NCBI RefSeq assembly: GCF_000711795.1
Contig: NZ_KL543976.1
Span: forward strand, 124,001-188,000
Length of the DNA: 64,000 nucleotides
From: Vibrio pacinii DSM 19139
GTDB taxonomy: Bacteria > Pseudomonadota > Gammaproteobacteria > Enterobacterales > Vibrionaceae
Reading direction: 5' to 3'
The translations under genes were made by a program, and so were the position numbers. The notes beneath the pieces were generated by a model. It was not told where the DNA came from. It saw nothing but the letters and a program-made list of their open reading frames with translations, and did not search any database. Shown in pieces: positions 35,723 through 44,856 of the stretch (position 1 is the stretch's first letter; every line of letters begins with the position of its first letter).

Positions 35723-36685
35723 ATGATAATGAGAAAAAGTGTTCGCGTCATCACATCTAAAGAGAATCGTATTCAATTTACAGAGAGATTTAACCGGCTG
35801 ATTTCTCTTGAAGATATAAATTTATTAACCGATAGCCAGTATTCTCATAATTCGTTGTTAGCGATGAGAAAAGACTGGAACTTGTTTGTCGACTTCTGTT
35901 CATCTAAAGGTGTGTGCCCTTTACCTGCATCAACAACGGCCATCAGGCTTTTTTTGCAACGGGAAGCAAAGCAGCGTAAATATGCCACTCTTAAACGTTA
36001 CGGCGTCACTCTGTCTTTGGTACATAAGTTATTGGCCTACCCGGATCCTACCTCAAGTACGGTAGTGCGAACTTTACTAGCTCAGTTACGAATCGAGAAA
36101 AAACAAGATGCTACGGTAACCACCGCTTTTTCTCGCAACCATCTTGAAAAGCTAACTCAGAAATTGAACCATTCGACCCATCCAGTTGATGTTCGAAATT
36201 TGGCGATCTACTACTTGATGTTTGAATGTATGCTCAAACGTTCTGAGCTTAAACAACTGTTTTATGAGCAGCTTGTCGTCGATGAGAACACGATACACCT
36301 TCAAATGGGTAACGAGCGTTACACTTTGTCAGACAGTGCGTATCAGTTTCTCGACAATTGGTTACAACTACGTGGGGTGGCCTCTGGTGTCCTATTCACT
36401 GCCATCGACAAACACGGTAACTTAAGTCGAATGCCGCTCGACGATTCCTCTATTTACCGGATATTGCGCACCGCGAGTGATAAGCTCAAACTCAATGTGC
36501 AATTTTCCGGACAATCATTGCGCGTTGGTGCAGTTGCAGATATGGCTGACAAAGGTGTTAAGGTCAAAGACATTCAACACTATGGTCGATGGCAAAGCGC
36601 TGCGATGCCCTATCAATATATTGGTAATAGAACACAAGCAGCGGCAGAACGAATGGTGTTTAAGACATTTAAACCTTGGGATTAA
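35723..36685 (+). CDS. Orphan tyrosine recombinase/integrase with an altered active site
   Basis: A 320-residue protein with the tyrosine recombinase layout: a SAM-like N-terminal DNA-binding domain (about 25-125, with TLKRYGVTLSLVHKLL) and a catalytic domain. Visible catalytic positions are box I Arg173 (LKRSEL), box II Arg267 in GQSLRVGA, Trp290 in HYGRWQS and the likely nucleophile Tyr299. The usual box II histidine (HxxR) is Gln264, and the beta-hairpin lysine is not evident in the segment around 192-200. No attachment sites, excisionase or cargo genes are nearby, so it does not mark a visible mobile element. It converges with ddl and the two overlap by 4 bases. A similar gene near ddl exists in other vibrios as far as I recall. 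Confidence 0.85.
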   Translation: MIMRKSVRVITSKENRIQFTERFNRLISLEDINLLTDSQYSHNSLLAMRKDWNLFVDFCSSKGVCPLPASTTAIRLFLQREAKQRKYATLKRYGVTLSLVHKLLAYPDPTSSTVVRTLLAQLRIEKKQDATVTTAFSRNHLEKLTQKLNHSTHPVDVRNLAIYYLMFECMLKRSELKQLFYEQLVVDENTIHLQMGNERYTLSDSAYQFLDNWLQLRGVASGVLFTAIDKHGNLSRMPLDDSSIYRILRTASDKLKLNVQFSGQSLRVGAVADMADKGVKVKDIQHYGRWQSAAMPYQYIGNRTQAAAERMVFKTFKPWD

Positions 36686-37674
36686 AGTGACCGGCGTACA
36701 CAGTCGGCAAGAAAATGAGCAAAGTTATGGCCATTGTTCTCTAGCATTTTGGGGAACATGGAAATTGGCGTCATTCCTGGGAACGTGTTGACTTCGTTAA
36801 GGTAAATTTTACCTTCAGGTGTTAGAAAGAAGTCGATACGAGATAAATGTCGCAAACGCATTTGCGTAAATACTTTTTCAGCACTGATTTGAATGATTTC
36901 ACGTTGCTGGTCAGTTAAGTGCTCAGCCTCGATTTTGGTTGTCGAATGGCTTGATGCGCTGTACTTTTCTTCGTAGCTGTAAAATGTGTCTCCCGGTGCG
37001 ATAACTTCACCTGGCTTACTGATATGAAGCTGACCGTCAAATTCATACGCTGCAACCTCAAGCTCGCGTGGTTTCACTGCCTGTTCGACTAGTACTTGGT
37101 CTGAGTAGCCAAATGCATCATCCAATGCACTTTGTAGTTGCTCTATTTTTGTGACCTTGTAACACCCTACTGAAGATCCTTGACGTGCCGCTTTAATAAA
37201 AATATGTCCCCATTTTTCAAAGGCTTGCTTAGTTTTCTCTAAAGCTTCAGCCTTGTTTTCTGAGAGGAAAATATAAGGAGTATTCGGGATGCCAAGCGCG
37301 TCGTACCAAAGCTTTGAGGTGATTTTATTAAAGCTATTAGTGCTCGCCTCTGGTCCGCAGCCAAGGTAAGGAATGCCAGAGAGCTCAAGCATCGATTGGA
37401 TGTCGCCTGTTTCACCTGGAAAACCATGGATACATGGCACTACAAAGTCGAGTTTCGTTGAATCTTGGTTAGTATTAATTGTGCCTGAGTTAGTGTCGAG
37501 ATACGCGAGCTCACCTTCTGCGGTGTACCAACCGTCAGGTTTCATCTCGATGCGTATAACCGTAAATTCAGGAATCAGAGAAAGCTGGGATTGTAGGAAG
37601 TTGGCCGAGATAAGAGAGACTTCATGCTCAGAAGAGCCGCCACCGCAAAGAAGCAAGATTGTCGTTTTTGTCAT
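36682..37674 (-). CDS. ddl: D-alanine--D-alanine ligase
   Basis: Joins two D-alanines with ATP for peptidoglycan synthesis in the cytoplasm. The 330-residue ATP-grasp enzyme shows the N-terminal LLCGGGSSEHEVSLISA, the central KAARQGSSVGCYKV loop, the VEQAVKPRELEVA motif and the C-terminal IYLNEVNTFPGMTPISMFPKM with metal ligands. It is a stand-alone copy, not in a division/cell-wall cluster. The stop overlaps the converging recombinase stop by 4 bases, leaving no room for a terminator between them. Confidence 0.96.
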   Translation of the reverse strand: MTKTTILLLCGGGSSEHEVSLISANFLQSQLSLIPEFTVIRIEMKPDGWYTAEGELAYLDTNSGTINTNQDSTKLDFVVPCIHGFPGETGDIQSMLELSGIPYLGCGPEASTNSFNKITSKLWYDALGIPNTPYIFLSENKAEALEKTKQAFEKWGHIFIKAARQGSSVGCYKVTKIEQLQSALDDAFGYSDQVLVEQAVKPRELEVAAYEFDGQLHISKPGEVIAPGDTFYSYEEKYSASSHSTTKIEAEHLTDQQREIIQISAEKVFTQMRLRHLSRIDFFLTPEGKIYLNEVNTFPGMTPISMFPKMLENNGHNFAHFLADCVRRSL

Positions 37675-37800
37675 TAAGAGATCTTTCCGTGATACAGCAG
37701 AAGAAATATTGCGTCAATAATAATAGAAACCGGGATAAGTTTCACGGCTTTGACTAATATATTCCCATAGCCTTGGTCAAGTGGCTAACTATTAGACAAC

Positions 37801-37822
37801 AAAAAGGGGCGTAACGCCCCTT
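37801..37822 (-). terminator. Intrinsic terminator after the SPOR lipoprotein gene
   Basis: Arms AAGGGGCG and CGCCCCTT with a TAA loop; five T follow on the minus strand. Confidence 0.88.
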
Positions 37823-37825
37823 GAT

Positions 37826-38398
37826 TTAATTGAGTTTATTCAATGTTGGATACTGCGAGTTCTTAATGTCATCAATACTCTTGACGAAAGGTTTAAGAGA
37901 TTGGAACTCTGACGGTAACTCACTGATGGCTGCTTTTGCATCTGTGCGTGTCGCGTAATCTCCGTATAACACGGTATACCACTTCGTGCCGTTAACGACT
38001 TTGTAGTTTTCCCAAATAGGTTGGTTATCTCGCGGAAGCTTACGTGCAAAGTGGTCAACTTTTGTTTGAGTACCCACTGCTACCACTTGAATGGTAAAAC
38101 CGTAGCGAGGGTTCATTGCCTTTTGTTTTGCTGTCGGTGGAATGATGGCCACCGCAGGTTTACTCTTTGGTGTCACCTTAGCCATCGGTTGTTGCTCTGA
38201 AGACATTTGAACTACCTTTGGCTGAACATTGTCTTCAACGATAACGTTAGTCGTTCCTTGTTGTGATACAACGGGCTGCTCTACCTTCGCTGTTTTGTAT
38301 TCCTCACGATGACTTTCTGAACTAACGTCTGTGACGTAGTCGCTCGATACACAAGCTGAAAGCACCACTGATAAGCCAACAATCGCTACTCTTTTCAT
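37826..38398 (-). CDS. SPOR-domain lipoprotein
   Basis: A 190-residue lipoprotein. The signal peptide ends in lipobox LSAC with Cys16, a Gln/Pro/Lys-rich flexible region (about 30-95) follows, and the C-terminus (about 97-180) is a SPOR domain (YGFTIQVVAVGTQTKVDHF, WYTVLYGDYATRTDAKAAI). SPOR domains bind denuded peptidoglycan glycans at the division site, so a role in septation or cell-wall binding is likely. The Ser at +2-type position (SS) after the Cys predicts outer-membrane sorting. Single gene with its own terminator. Confidence 0.88.
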   Translation of the reverse strand: MKRVAIVGLSVVLSACVSSDYVTDVSSESHREEYKTAKVEQPVVSQQGTTNVIVEDNVQPKVVQMSSEQQPMAKVTPKSKPAVAIIPPTAKQKAMNPRYGFTIQVVAVGTQTKVDHFARKLPRDNQPIWENYKVVNGTKWYTVLYGDYATRTDAKAAISELPSEFQSLKPFVKSIDDIKNSQYPTLNKLN

Positions 38399-38616
38399 GA
38401 AATCTTCAAATGCCTTTACTAGAAATTACTGTAAATCATGCCGTTTGATAGACGGATAATCAACCCGACATTTTAATTATATATCAATACTCTGTGACAG
38501 AAGACACAAACTTAAGTGGATCATCAGTGATCTGATTAAAACTACATCGAAATCGGTGAGAATTCTTGTCCAAGGTTGGTTACGATGTTAACCATAAGTC
38601 CTACTGGAGCGACTGT

Positions 38617-41298
38617 ATGAGTCAACTCAACCACCTGTTAAGACCACGTTCTGTTGCGGTGATTGGCGCGTCGACTAAGCCAATGCGTGCTGGCAATATT
38701 GTGATGAAAAACTTATTGCATGGCGGCTTTGAAGGGGCAATTATGCCAGTCACGCCAAACTATGATGCAGTTTGTGGAGTGCTTGCCTATTCATCGATTG
38801 AACACCTCCCTATCATTCCTGATGTCGCGATCTTATGTACTCATGCTAAGTACAATCAAAAGATTTTTGAGCAGCTGGCCGATAAGCAGGTTAAAACCGT
38901 CATTGTACTTTCTGCTGATATGCATTTTGCTAATGATGATGGTGAAAGTATTCAATCGGCATGTTTAAAGATTGCTAGGCAAAGCGGCATACGTATTTTA
39001 GGCCCCAATAGTTTAGGTTTAATTTTACCTTGGGCCAACTTCAATGCTTCTTTTTCTCCGGTAACGGCAAAGCGCGGAAAAATCGCGTTCATCTCTCAAT
39101 CGGCCGCGATGTGTACGACGATCCTCGATTGGGCTAACGACAAGAATATCGGTTTTTCTGCTTTTATATCGATCGGTAATGCTCTCGATATTGATTTTGC
39201 TGACCTGCTCGATAAATTGAGTACGGATTCTCATACCGAATCGATACTACTCTATGTAGATACCATCAAAGATGCGCGTCGCTTTATGTCTGCCGCGCGT
39301 GCAGCATCGCGTAATCGTCGGATTCTGGTGCTAAAAGGTGGACGAACTCACGCCGGTCGCATCGCTGCGCAAGCACATACCGGGGGCGATAATACCCTTG
39401 ATATTATTTATGACTCAGCGATCCGTAGAACAGGGATGCTACGAGTAAATAACTCTCATGAGCTTTTCGCGGCGGTAGAAACTTTAACCCACTCAGTACC
39501 CTTGCGCGGTGAGCGCCTTGCAATTATTACTAATGGTGGTGGGCCTGCGATCATGGCGGTCGATACCCTACTCGACCGCGGTGGTAAATTAGCCAACTTA
39601 TCTCAAGAGACACTCGATAAATTGAGTGATATTTTGCCGCCCAGTTGGAGCCACAACAATCCGATTGATATGGTTGGAGACGCTGACCATCATCGCTACG
39701 TCAATACACTTAATGCCGTCATGGATGCTGATTGCGCCGATGCGATCCTTATCATGCACAGTCCCTCAGCAGTGGCTCACTCACAACAAACCGCACTTTC
39801 GATTGTCGAGACCATAAAAGCTCATCCTCGTCACAAGCGCTTCAATTTTCTCACCAATTGGTCAGGCGAACTCACGGCTAAACCTGCACGCGATATCTTT
39901 ACTCAAGCTGGTATTCCAACATACCGCACACCAGAAAGTGCTGTCGTCGCTTTCATGCACTTGGTCGAGTATCGCCGAAACCAGAAACAACTGATGGAGA
40001 CTCCAACAACTGCCGAGCCAGTGCATATTGCCGAGCTTAACGAAGCGAAAAGTTGGATAGCAGAAAAATTACTGGATAAAGATACAGTATCTCTTGATAC
40101 TCATCAAATAGGTCCCTTTTTACGCTATTTCAATTTCCATGTGTTGCCGACGTGGATCGCCTCTGATGTCAGTGAAGCTGTCCATGTTGCAGAACAAATA
40201 GGTTATCCGGTGGCGGTAAAGCTACGCTCACCAGACATTGCCCATAAATCGGATGTTCAGGGAGTAATGCTTAATCTTCGCAACAGCCATGAAGTTGCAA
40301 ATGCCGCACAAGCGATTTTAGATCGAACCAAGCTCTCCTATCCCTCTGCTCATATCCACGGCTTGTTGGTTCAAGGGATGGCCAAGCTTGCCGGCGGTGA
40401 AGAAATCCGTATCAAGGTTAAAACTGATGACACGTTTGGCCCGATAATCCTTATTGGCCAAGGTGGTTCTGAATGGGATGAGTCTATTGATGCGGCTTCT
40501 GCTTTACCGCCTCTCAATATGGCGCTCGCCCGTTACCTGATTGTCAGAGCGATCAACAACGGTAAAATACGCTTACAAAAGCTACCTGAACCGATGGATA
40601 TTCATGGCCTATCAGAGTTGTTGGTCAGGATCTCACAAATGGTGGTTGATTGCCCTCAAGTGCACGAGCTGGATATCCATCCAGTACTGGCAAATGGCGC
40701 CAGTTTTACCATCCTCGATGCAGATTTGGTGCTAAAACGCTACGAAGGCGATGCACAACAAAGGTTGGCGATTCGCCCCTATCCAGTTGAATACGAAGAA
40801 ATCATCACTCTACGAGATGGTGAACAGGTATTGTTACGTCCAATACTTCCTGAAGATGAGCCCCACCATGCTGACTTTATTCATAATGTATCGAAGGAAG
40901 ATCTCTATAAACGCTTTTTTTCGGATGTCGGAGAATTTAGTCACGAAGCGTTGGCCAACTTAACTCAAATTGACTATGACCGCGAAATGGCGTTTGTCGC
41001 CGTAAGCCAGTCTCGACCTGGTAGTCCGATTATCGGTGTCTCACGTGCGCTGATAAACCATGACAATAGCGACGCAGAATTCGCGATTCTTATTCGTTCA
41101 GATTTGAAAGGCAATGGATTAGGCAAGGTATTAATGAATAAGGTCATTCAATACTGTCGACACAAGGGAACAACACAAATGTCGGGAATGACGATGCCAA
41201 CCAATCGAGGTATGTTAATGCTGGCGCAAAAGCTAGGCTTTACGTTGGATGTTCAGTTTGAAGATGGTGTCGCTGACATGGTTTTGCCACTCAACTAG
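38617..41298 (+). CDS. Pat/PatZ-type acyl-CoA synthetase-GNAT protein acetyltransferase
   Basis: An 893-residue fusion of an NDP-forming acyl-CoA synthetase-like module (CoA-binding LLRPRSVAVIGAST at the N-terminus, succinyl-CoA-ligase-like middle, ATP-grasp at about 480-710) and a C-terminal GNAT domain (about 740-890) with the acetyl-CoA loop LKGNGLGKVLM. This is the layout of E. coli PatZ (YfiQ) and Salmonella Pat, which acetylate acetyl-CoA synthetase and other proteins on lysine. The ATG at 38617 has GGAG seven bases upstream; the frame is open from 38566 but the extension is not typical. It stands alone and is followed by a terminator. Confidence 0.92.
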   Translation: MSQLNHLLRPRSVAVIGASTKPMRAGNIVMKNLLHGGFEGAIMPVTPNYDAVCGVLAYSSIEHLPIIPDVAILCTHAKYNQKIFEQLADKQVKTVIVLSADMHFANDDGESIQSACLKIARQSGIRILGPNSLGLILPWANFNASFSPVTAKRGKIAFISQSAAMCTTILDWANDKNIGFSAFISIGNALDIDFADLLDKLSTDSHTESILLYVDTIKDARRFMSAARAASRNRRILVLKGGRTHAGRIAAQAHTGGDNTLDIIYDSAIRRTGMLRVNNSHELFAAVETLTHSVPLRGERLAIITNGGGPAIMAVDTLLDRGGKLANLSQETLDKLSDILPPSWSHNNPIDMVGDADHHRYVNTLNAVMDADCADAILIMHSPSAVAHSQQTALSIVETIKAHPRHKRFNFLTNWSGELTAKPARDIFTQAGIPTYRTPESAVVAFMHLVEYRRNQKQLMETPTTAEPVHIAELNEAKSWIAEKLLDKDTVSLDTHQIGPFLRYFNFHVLPTWIASDVSEAVHVAEQIGYPVAVKLRSPDIAHKSDVQGVMLNLRNSHEVANAAQAILDRTKLSYPSAHIHGLLVQGMAKLAGGEEIRIKVKTDDTFGPIILIGQGGSEWDESIDAASALPPLNMALARYLIVRAINNGKIRLQKLPEPMDIHGLSELLVRISQMVVDCPQVHELDIHPVLANGASFTILDADLVLKRYEGDAQQRLAIRPYPVEYEEIITLRDGEQVLLRPILPEDEPHHADFIHNVSKEDLYKRFFSDVGEFSHEALANLTQIDYDREMAFVAVSQSRPGSPIIGVSRALINHDNSDAEFAILIRSDLKGNGLGKVLMNKVIQYCRHKGTTQMSGMTMPTNRGMLMLAQKLGFTLDVQFEDGVADMVLPLN

Positions 41299-41308
41299 CG
41301 TTTATCTC

Positions 41309-41338
41309 AAGGGGGAGCAAAATGGCTCCCCTTATTTT
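41309..41338 (+). terminator. Intrinsic terminator after the Pat-type gene
   Basis: Arms GGGGAGC (41312-41318) and GCTCCCC (41325-41331) and a TTATTTT tail, placed at the convergence with the LysR gene. Confidence 0.75.
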
Positions 41339-41340
41339 GA

Positions 41341-42243
41341 TTATATTTTTGCACTCGATTTCCAGTTTTTCATCAAGTATTGAATACACCAAGATTTCGC
41401 CTCACCGATTTTATTCCGCTTCCAAGCCAGAATAATATCGATTGGTTGCGGCGCAGTCTCAGTGATGGCGGTGAGTTCACCGGACTCAATCAGCTGTTGT
41501 GCTAATTGTTTTGGCAAAGTACCAATGCCTAGGCCAGACTTGAGCGCATCGACTTTGGCAGCGAAGTTAGTCACGGTAAGACGCGGCTGACGTTGGGTTA
41601 TGTTAACACTGATCGCAGGCTGCTCTCTGGCGGTGTCGGCGATGGCAATAATGCGGTATTTTTCACGCGCTTTATCATCAAAAGCACCGCTGCGTTTATG
41701 TACATAATGGTTGCTGGCCGCGACCCATATCATCTCCATACTGCCGATCACTTCTGCTTTCACATCTTGCGGTAGCGTATCAAGTTTGGGGCAAACTAAT
41801 AGATCGGCGCGACCCGTATTGAGCGCTTCCCAACAACCGGCCAATATCTCTTCTTGGAGTTTTATCCGAGTCGAGCTAACGTTACTCAAATCAGCGACTA
41901 AGTTAAAAAAGTTAGGCACGGGAATGATGCCATCATAGGCTAATGTAATATCGAGCTCCCAGCCATTAGCCAAAACACTCGCGTCGTTGACCAACTTCTC
42001 TGTCGCGACCAAAATACTGCGCCCTCGCTCCAAAATCAGTAGCCCAGCTTCGGTAAAGCTCGCTTTATGGCCAGAGCGGTCAAAAATCATGATATCGAGT
42101 TCTTGTTCGAGCTTTTGAATTTGATAACTCAACGATGATGGTGCTCTATCTAACTCACTTGCCGCTGCCGCAAAACTGCCTCTGCGATCGATAGCATCAA
42201 GAATATGTAAAGCTTCCAAAGTGATTGGACTTTGCAAACTCAT
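41341..42243 (-). CDS. LysR family transcriptional regulator (YhaJ-like)
   Basis: A 300-residue LTTR: helix-turn-helix at residues about 10-65 (ALHILDAIDRRGSFAAAASELDRAPSSLSYQIQKLEQELD), then an effector domain. The N-terminus is close to E. coli YhaJ. I chose the ATG at 42243, where the family starts; starts at 42276 or 42309 would place a perfect CRP site inside the gene. The AAGGGG before it is unusually close. It is divergent from the haem receptor gene, an arrangement I recall from V. cholerae, but whether it regulates hutA is unknown. Confidence 0.88.
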   Translation of the reverse strand: MSLQSPITLEALHILDAIDRRGSFAAAASELDRAPSSLSYQIQKLEQELDIMIFDRSGHKASFTEAGLLILERGRSILVATEKLVNDASVLANGWELDITLAYDGIIPVPNFFNLVADLSNVSSTRIKLQEEILAGCWEALNTGRADLLVCPKLDTLPQDVKAEVIGSMEMIWVAASNHYVHKRSGAFDDKAREKYRIIAIADTAREQPAISVNITQRQPRLTVTNFAAKVDALKSGLGIGTLPKQLAQQLIESGELTAITETAPQPIDIILAWKRNKIGEAKSWCIQYLMKNWKSSAKI

Positions 42244-42264
42244 CCCCTTATTCCAAGAAATTAT

Positions 42265-42280
42265 TGTGACAAACATCACA
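42265..42280. promoter_or_regulatory. Perfect CRP site upstream of the LysR gene
   Basis: TGTGA-N6-TCACA with both half sites exact. It is 22-37 bases upstream of the chosen LysR start and about 200 bases upstream of hutA. Confidence 0.75.
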
Positions 42281-42405
42281 TCGATCTTAACGGTTTGGAT
42301 ATCAATCAATGTAACTAAAAAATCTTATCGCATTGAATTTATTGATATTAATGACTAATTCAATCGATAGAGAACCAAAAACAAAACCATTACGCGAATG
42401 CAAAC

Positions 42406-42424
42406 GATAGTAATTATCATTAAG
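42406..42424. promoter_or_regulatory. Fur box upstream of hutA
   Basis: GATAGTAATTATCATTAAG matches 14 of 19 positions of the Fur consensus, in the usual position before an iron/haem receptor gene. Iron repression of hutA is therefore likely. Confidence 0.72.
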
Positions 42425-42482
42425 ATCAAATAGAATGCCGCCTATCCTAATAACAACGACTTATGGATTAAGGCAGCTCATA

Positions 42483-44615
42483 ATGTATAAACGTTCACTA
42501 TTGTCAGCTTCAATTGTTTTCGCTTTAACGTCAACCGCATACGCACAAGAGTATGCCCTATTTGACGAAGTTGTGGTATCCGCCACACGAACCAATCAAC
42601 AACTTCAAGATATTGCCGCTTCTGTTGATGTTCTATCTGATGAAGAGATCGAACACAACATGACTACCGGTGTGGAAGACTTATTTAGGTATACCCCAGG
42701 CGTAACGGTGCAAACGAACTCACGTCAAGGTATACAAGGTATAAACATCCGAGGAATGGAAGGCAACCGTGTATTAGTACTGGTTGATGGTGTGGCGCAA
42801 AGTAATCAATTCTCTCCAAGTGGCGCTCAAGGCTATAACTTTATCAACTCATCCCGGGTTGATCTTGACACTGACATGCTGAAATCTGCTGAAGTGGTAA
42901 AGGGGTCTGCCTCTTCACTCTATGGCTCAGATGCAATTGGCGGTATTGTTGCTTTTGAGACAAAAGATCCTGAAGATTTCCTCAAAGGTCGTGAAACTGG
43001 CGGACATGCTAAGTTTAATTTTTCCTCCGCAGATAACACATTCTCTGAGTCGGTCGCTGTGGCTAAACGTTTTGGAGAGCTAGAGGCGTTAGTGGCATAT
43101 ACTCGGCGTGATGGCGAGCAAGTTGAAAACTTCGGCCAGCCTGATATCCAAGACTTCGCAAATAACAACCTGTTAGTAAAACTGCAGTATCAGGTAAACC
43201 CTGACCATCGCGTCGAATTTACTGGCAATTATCTGCATAACAGTGGAGACACTCAACTCTTAAGTAGCAGTTACACCAATTACACAGGCGAAGACGTTAC
43301 CGAACAAAGCCAAATTGGCTTCAAGCACATATGGAATATCGACGCGCGATTTGCTGATCTAATTACGTGGCAAGTAGATTGGCTAGACAAAGACGAAAAT
43401 GGTCTCACGAATCGTACGTCTAAAGGTGGAAGTATGTTTCTTCCGCCAGAAGGTAATGTTCAGAAAAAAGACTATCTATATTCAGACTCTGGTTATCAAC
43501 TGGATGCGCAGTTTGACAAAGAATTGAGCCTTGGTGCTTTTGAACATTACTTTGTTTATGGTGCTTCGTTCTCTGATAAGGATATTGATAATATCAATAC
43601 CGAGTATAATTCGATTTCTGCAGACAAAGTGGTTTATTACGTACCAAGTGCCGCGGAACGAAAATACGGATTATTCCTGCAAGACTCAATAACCTATGAC
43701 AACTTTACTTTCACGCCTGGATTAAGATTTGACTCTTATGAAACCAAGCCGGGAGATACAAGCAGTAACCCAAGTGGTAATGCGCCAGAAACATACGCGA
43801 CGTATTCTGACTCTGCGGTGACTGGTCGCCTTGGTGCTACTTATGCACTCAATGATCAAAACAAGGTCTATGGACAGATCTCTCAAGGATTCCGAGCGCC
43901 TGATTTCCAAGAGCTCTATTATTCATACGGAAACCCAATGCATGGCTACATCAATATACCTAACTCTGATTTGAAGGCAGAAGAAAGTGTTTCGTATGAA
44001 CTTGGTTGGCGCCACAATAGCGAACTTTCCAGTTCCGAAATATCACTCTTTTATAGCGACTACGATAACTTTATTGAAAGTCAGGTGGTGCGTAATGACG
44101 GTGGTCTAGACATCAATCAAAGTGTCAACATTAACAAAGCCAAAATCAAAGGTTTTGAAGTCGGAAATACCTTCTATTGGGACAGTGTTTTACCTATCAA
44201 CGGCATCAGTACTCGCATTGCTGGGGTTTACACTGAAGGTGAAGACGGTGAAGGAAAAGCACTCAATAGTATCAATCCATGGAATGCCATTCTAGGGATC
44301 AATTATGACGCGCCAAGCGCTGATTGGGGAACCTCGTTGACGCTTAACTACACGTCAAGTAAAAAAGAAAAAGATATCAGTCAAGAGAGTACGACATCGA
44401 GCGGTAAATCACTGCCAATTGACAGTGCCACGATTGTCGATTTGACAGCTTACTACTTACCAATGAAGGATTTGACTCTACGAGCTGGCTTATTTAATGT
44501 CACAGATGAAGAGTATTATCGTTGGAATGATGTTAGAGGAATCACGGGAACCGAAGATAAGAGTTTAACTCAACCAGGCAGAAACTGGGCGGTTACTGTT
44601 AAATATGACTTCTAA
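42483..44615 (+). CDS. hutA: TonB-dependent haem receptor HutA
   Basis: An outer-membrane receptor of 710 residues: signal peptide (SLLSASIVFALTSTAYAQ), TonB box region (EVVVSATRT), plug domain (about 40-155, with VLVLVDGVAQSNQFSP and GSASSLYGSDAIGG), and a 22-strand barrel ending in Phe. The haem-receptor FRAP motif is visible in SQGFRAPDFQELYYSYGNP; the NPxL-type motif is replaced by NSDL. The ATG at 42483 gives the signal peptide directly; an upstream ATG at 42435 would add 16 residues. It has a Fur box upstream and a terminator after the stop. TonB is not in the window. Confidence 0.92.
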   Translation: MYKRSLLSASIVFALTSTAYAQEYALFDEVVVSATRTNQQLQDIAASVDVLSDEEIEHNMTTGVEDLFRYTPGVTVQTNSRQGIQGINIRGMEGNRVLVLVDGVAQSNQFSPSGAQGYNFINSSRVDLDTDMLKSAEVVKGSASSLYGSDAIGGIVAFETKDPEDFLKGRETGGHAKFNFSSADNTFSESVAVAKRFGELEALVAYTRRDGEQVENFGQPDIQDFANNNLLVKLQYQVNPDHRVEFTGNYLHNSGDTQLLSSSYTNYTGEDVTEQSQIGFKHIWNIDARFADLITWQVDWLDKDENGLTNRTSKGGSMFLPPEGNVQKKDYLYSDSGYQLDAQFDKELSLGAFEHYFVYGASFSDKDIDNINTEYNSISADKVVYYVPSAAERKYGLFLQDSITYDNFTFTPGLRFDSYETKPGDTSSNPSGNAPETYATYSDSAVTGRLGATYALNDQNKVYGQISQGFRAPDFQELYYSYGNPMHGYINIPNSDLKAEESVSYELGWRHNSELSSSEISLFYSDYDNFIESQVVRNDGGLDINQSVNINKAKIKGFEVGNTFYWDSVLPINGISTRIAGVYTEGEDGEGKALNSINPWNAILGINYDAPSADWGTSLTLNYTSSKKEKDISQESTTSSGKSLPIDSATIVDLTAYYLPMKDLTLRAGLFNVTDEEYYRWNDVRGITGTEDKSLTQPGRNWAVTVKYDF

Positions 44616-44635
44616 TTTAAGTCTTTGCGTATCAG

Positions 44636-44659
44636 ACCAGCCGAAAGGCTGGTTTTTTT
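44636..44659 (+). terminator. Intrinsic terminator of hutA
   Basis: Arms ACCAGCC and GGCTGGT with loop GAAA and seven T on the plus strand. Confidence 0.9.
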
Positions 44660-44699
44660 ACATTTAATAATAAATAAAGTTAGATTTTAATAGGTTAAA

Positions 44700-44727
44700 T
44701 AAAAAAAACTCCAGTTAAGGAGTTTTT
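44700..44727. terminator. Bidirectional terminator after the 25-residue peptide gene
   Basis: Arms AAAAAACTCC and GGAGTTTTTT with loop AGTTAA. On the minus strand it ends the small gene at 44779-44856. Confidence 0.85.
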
Positions 44728-44778
44728 TCAAGCACGAATTCATCAAAAAGATTAACAAAAATGGAATGAATAAGTGGA

Positions 44779-44856
44779 TTATTTAGCTGATGCCATCTCT
44801 TTCTTTACCATTACAGCTGCTGCAACGATGAAAGTGATGATTAGACCTAGCTCCAT
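44779..44856 (-). CDS. Predicted 25-residue membrane peptide
   Basis: A tiny gene for MELGLIITFIVAAAVMVKKE plus MASAK. A single hydrophobic helix (residues about 3-17) is followed by a basic/polar tail, the form of small inner-membrane peptides that modulate larger membrane proteins. Support: AAGGG seven bases before the ATG, a T-rich strong terminator 51 bases after the stop, and its position alone in a 444-base region between hutA and the zinc-ribbon gene. I do not recognise it. Possible as a regulatory subunit or toxin-like peptide; no partner is next to it. Confidence 0.6.
   Translation of the reverse strand: MELGLIITFIVAAAVMVKKEMASAK

Noticed and set aside
35723..36685. Integrase as evidence of a prophage or genomic island
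   Set aside because: No att repeats, tRNA target, excisionase, phage or cargo genes lie nearby; neighbours are conserved chromosomal genes.
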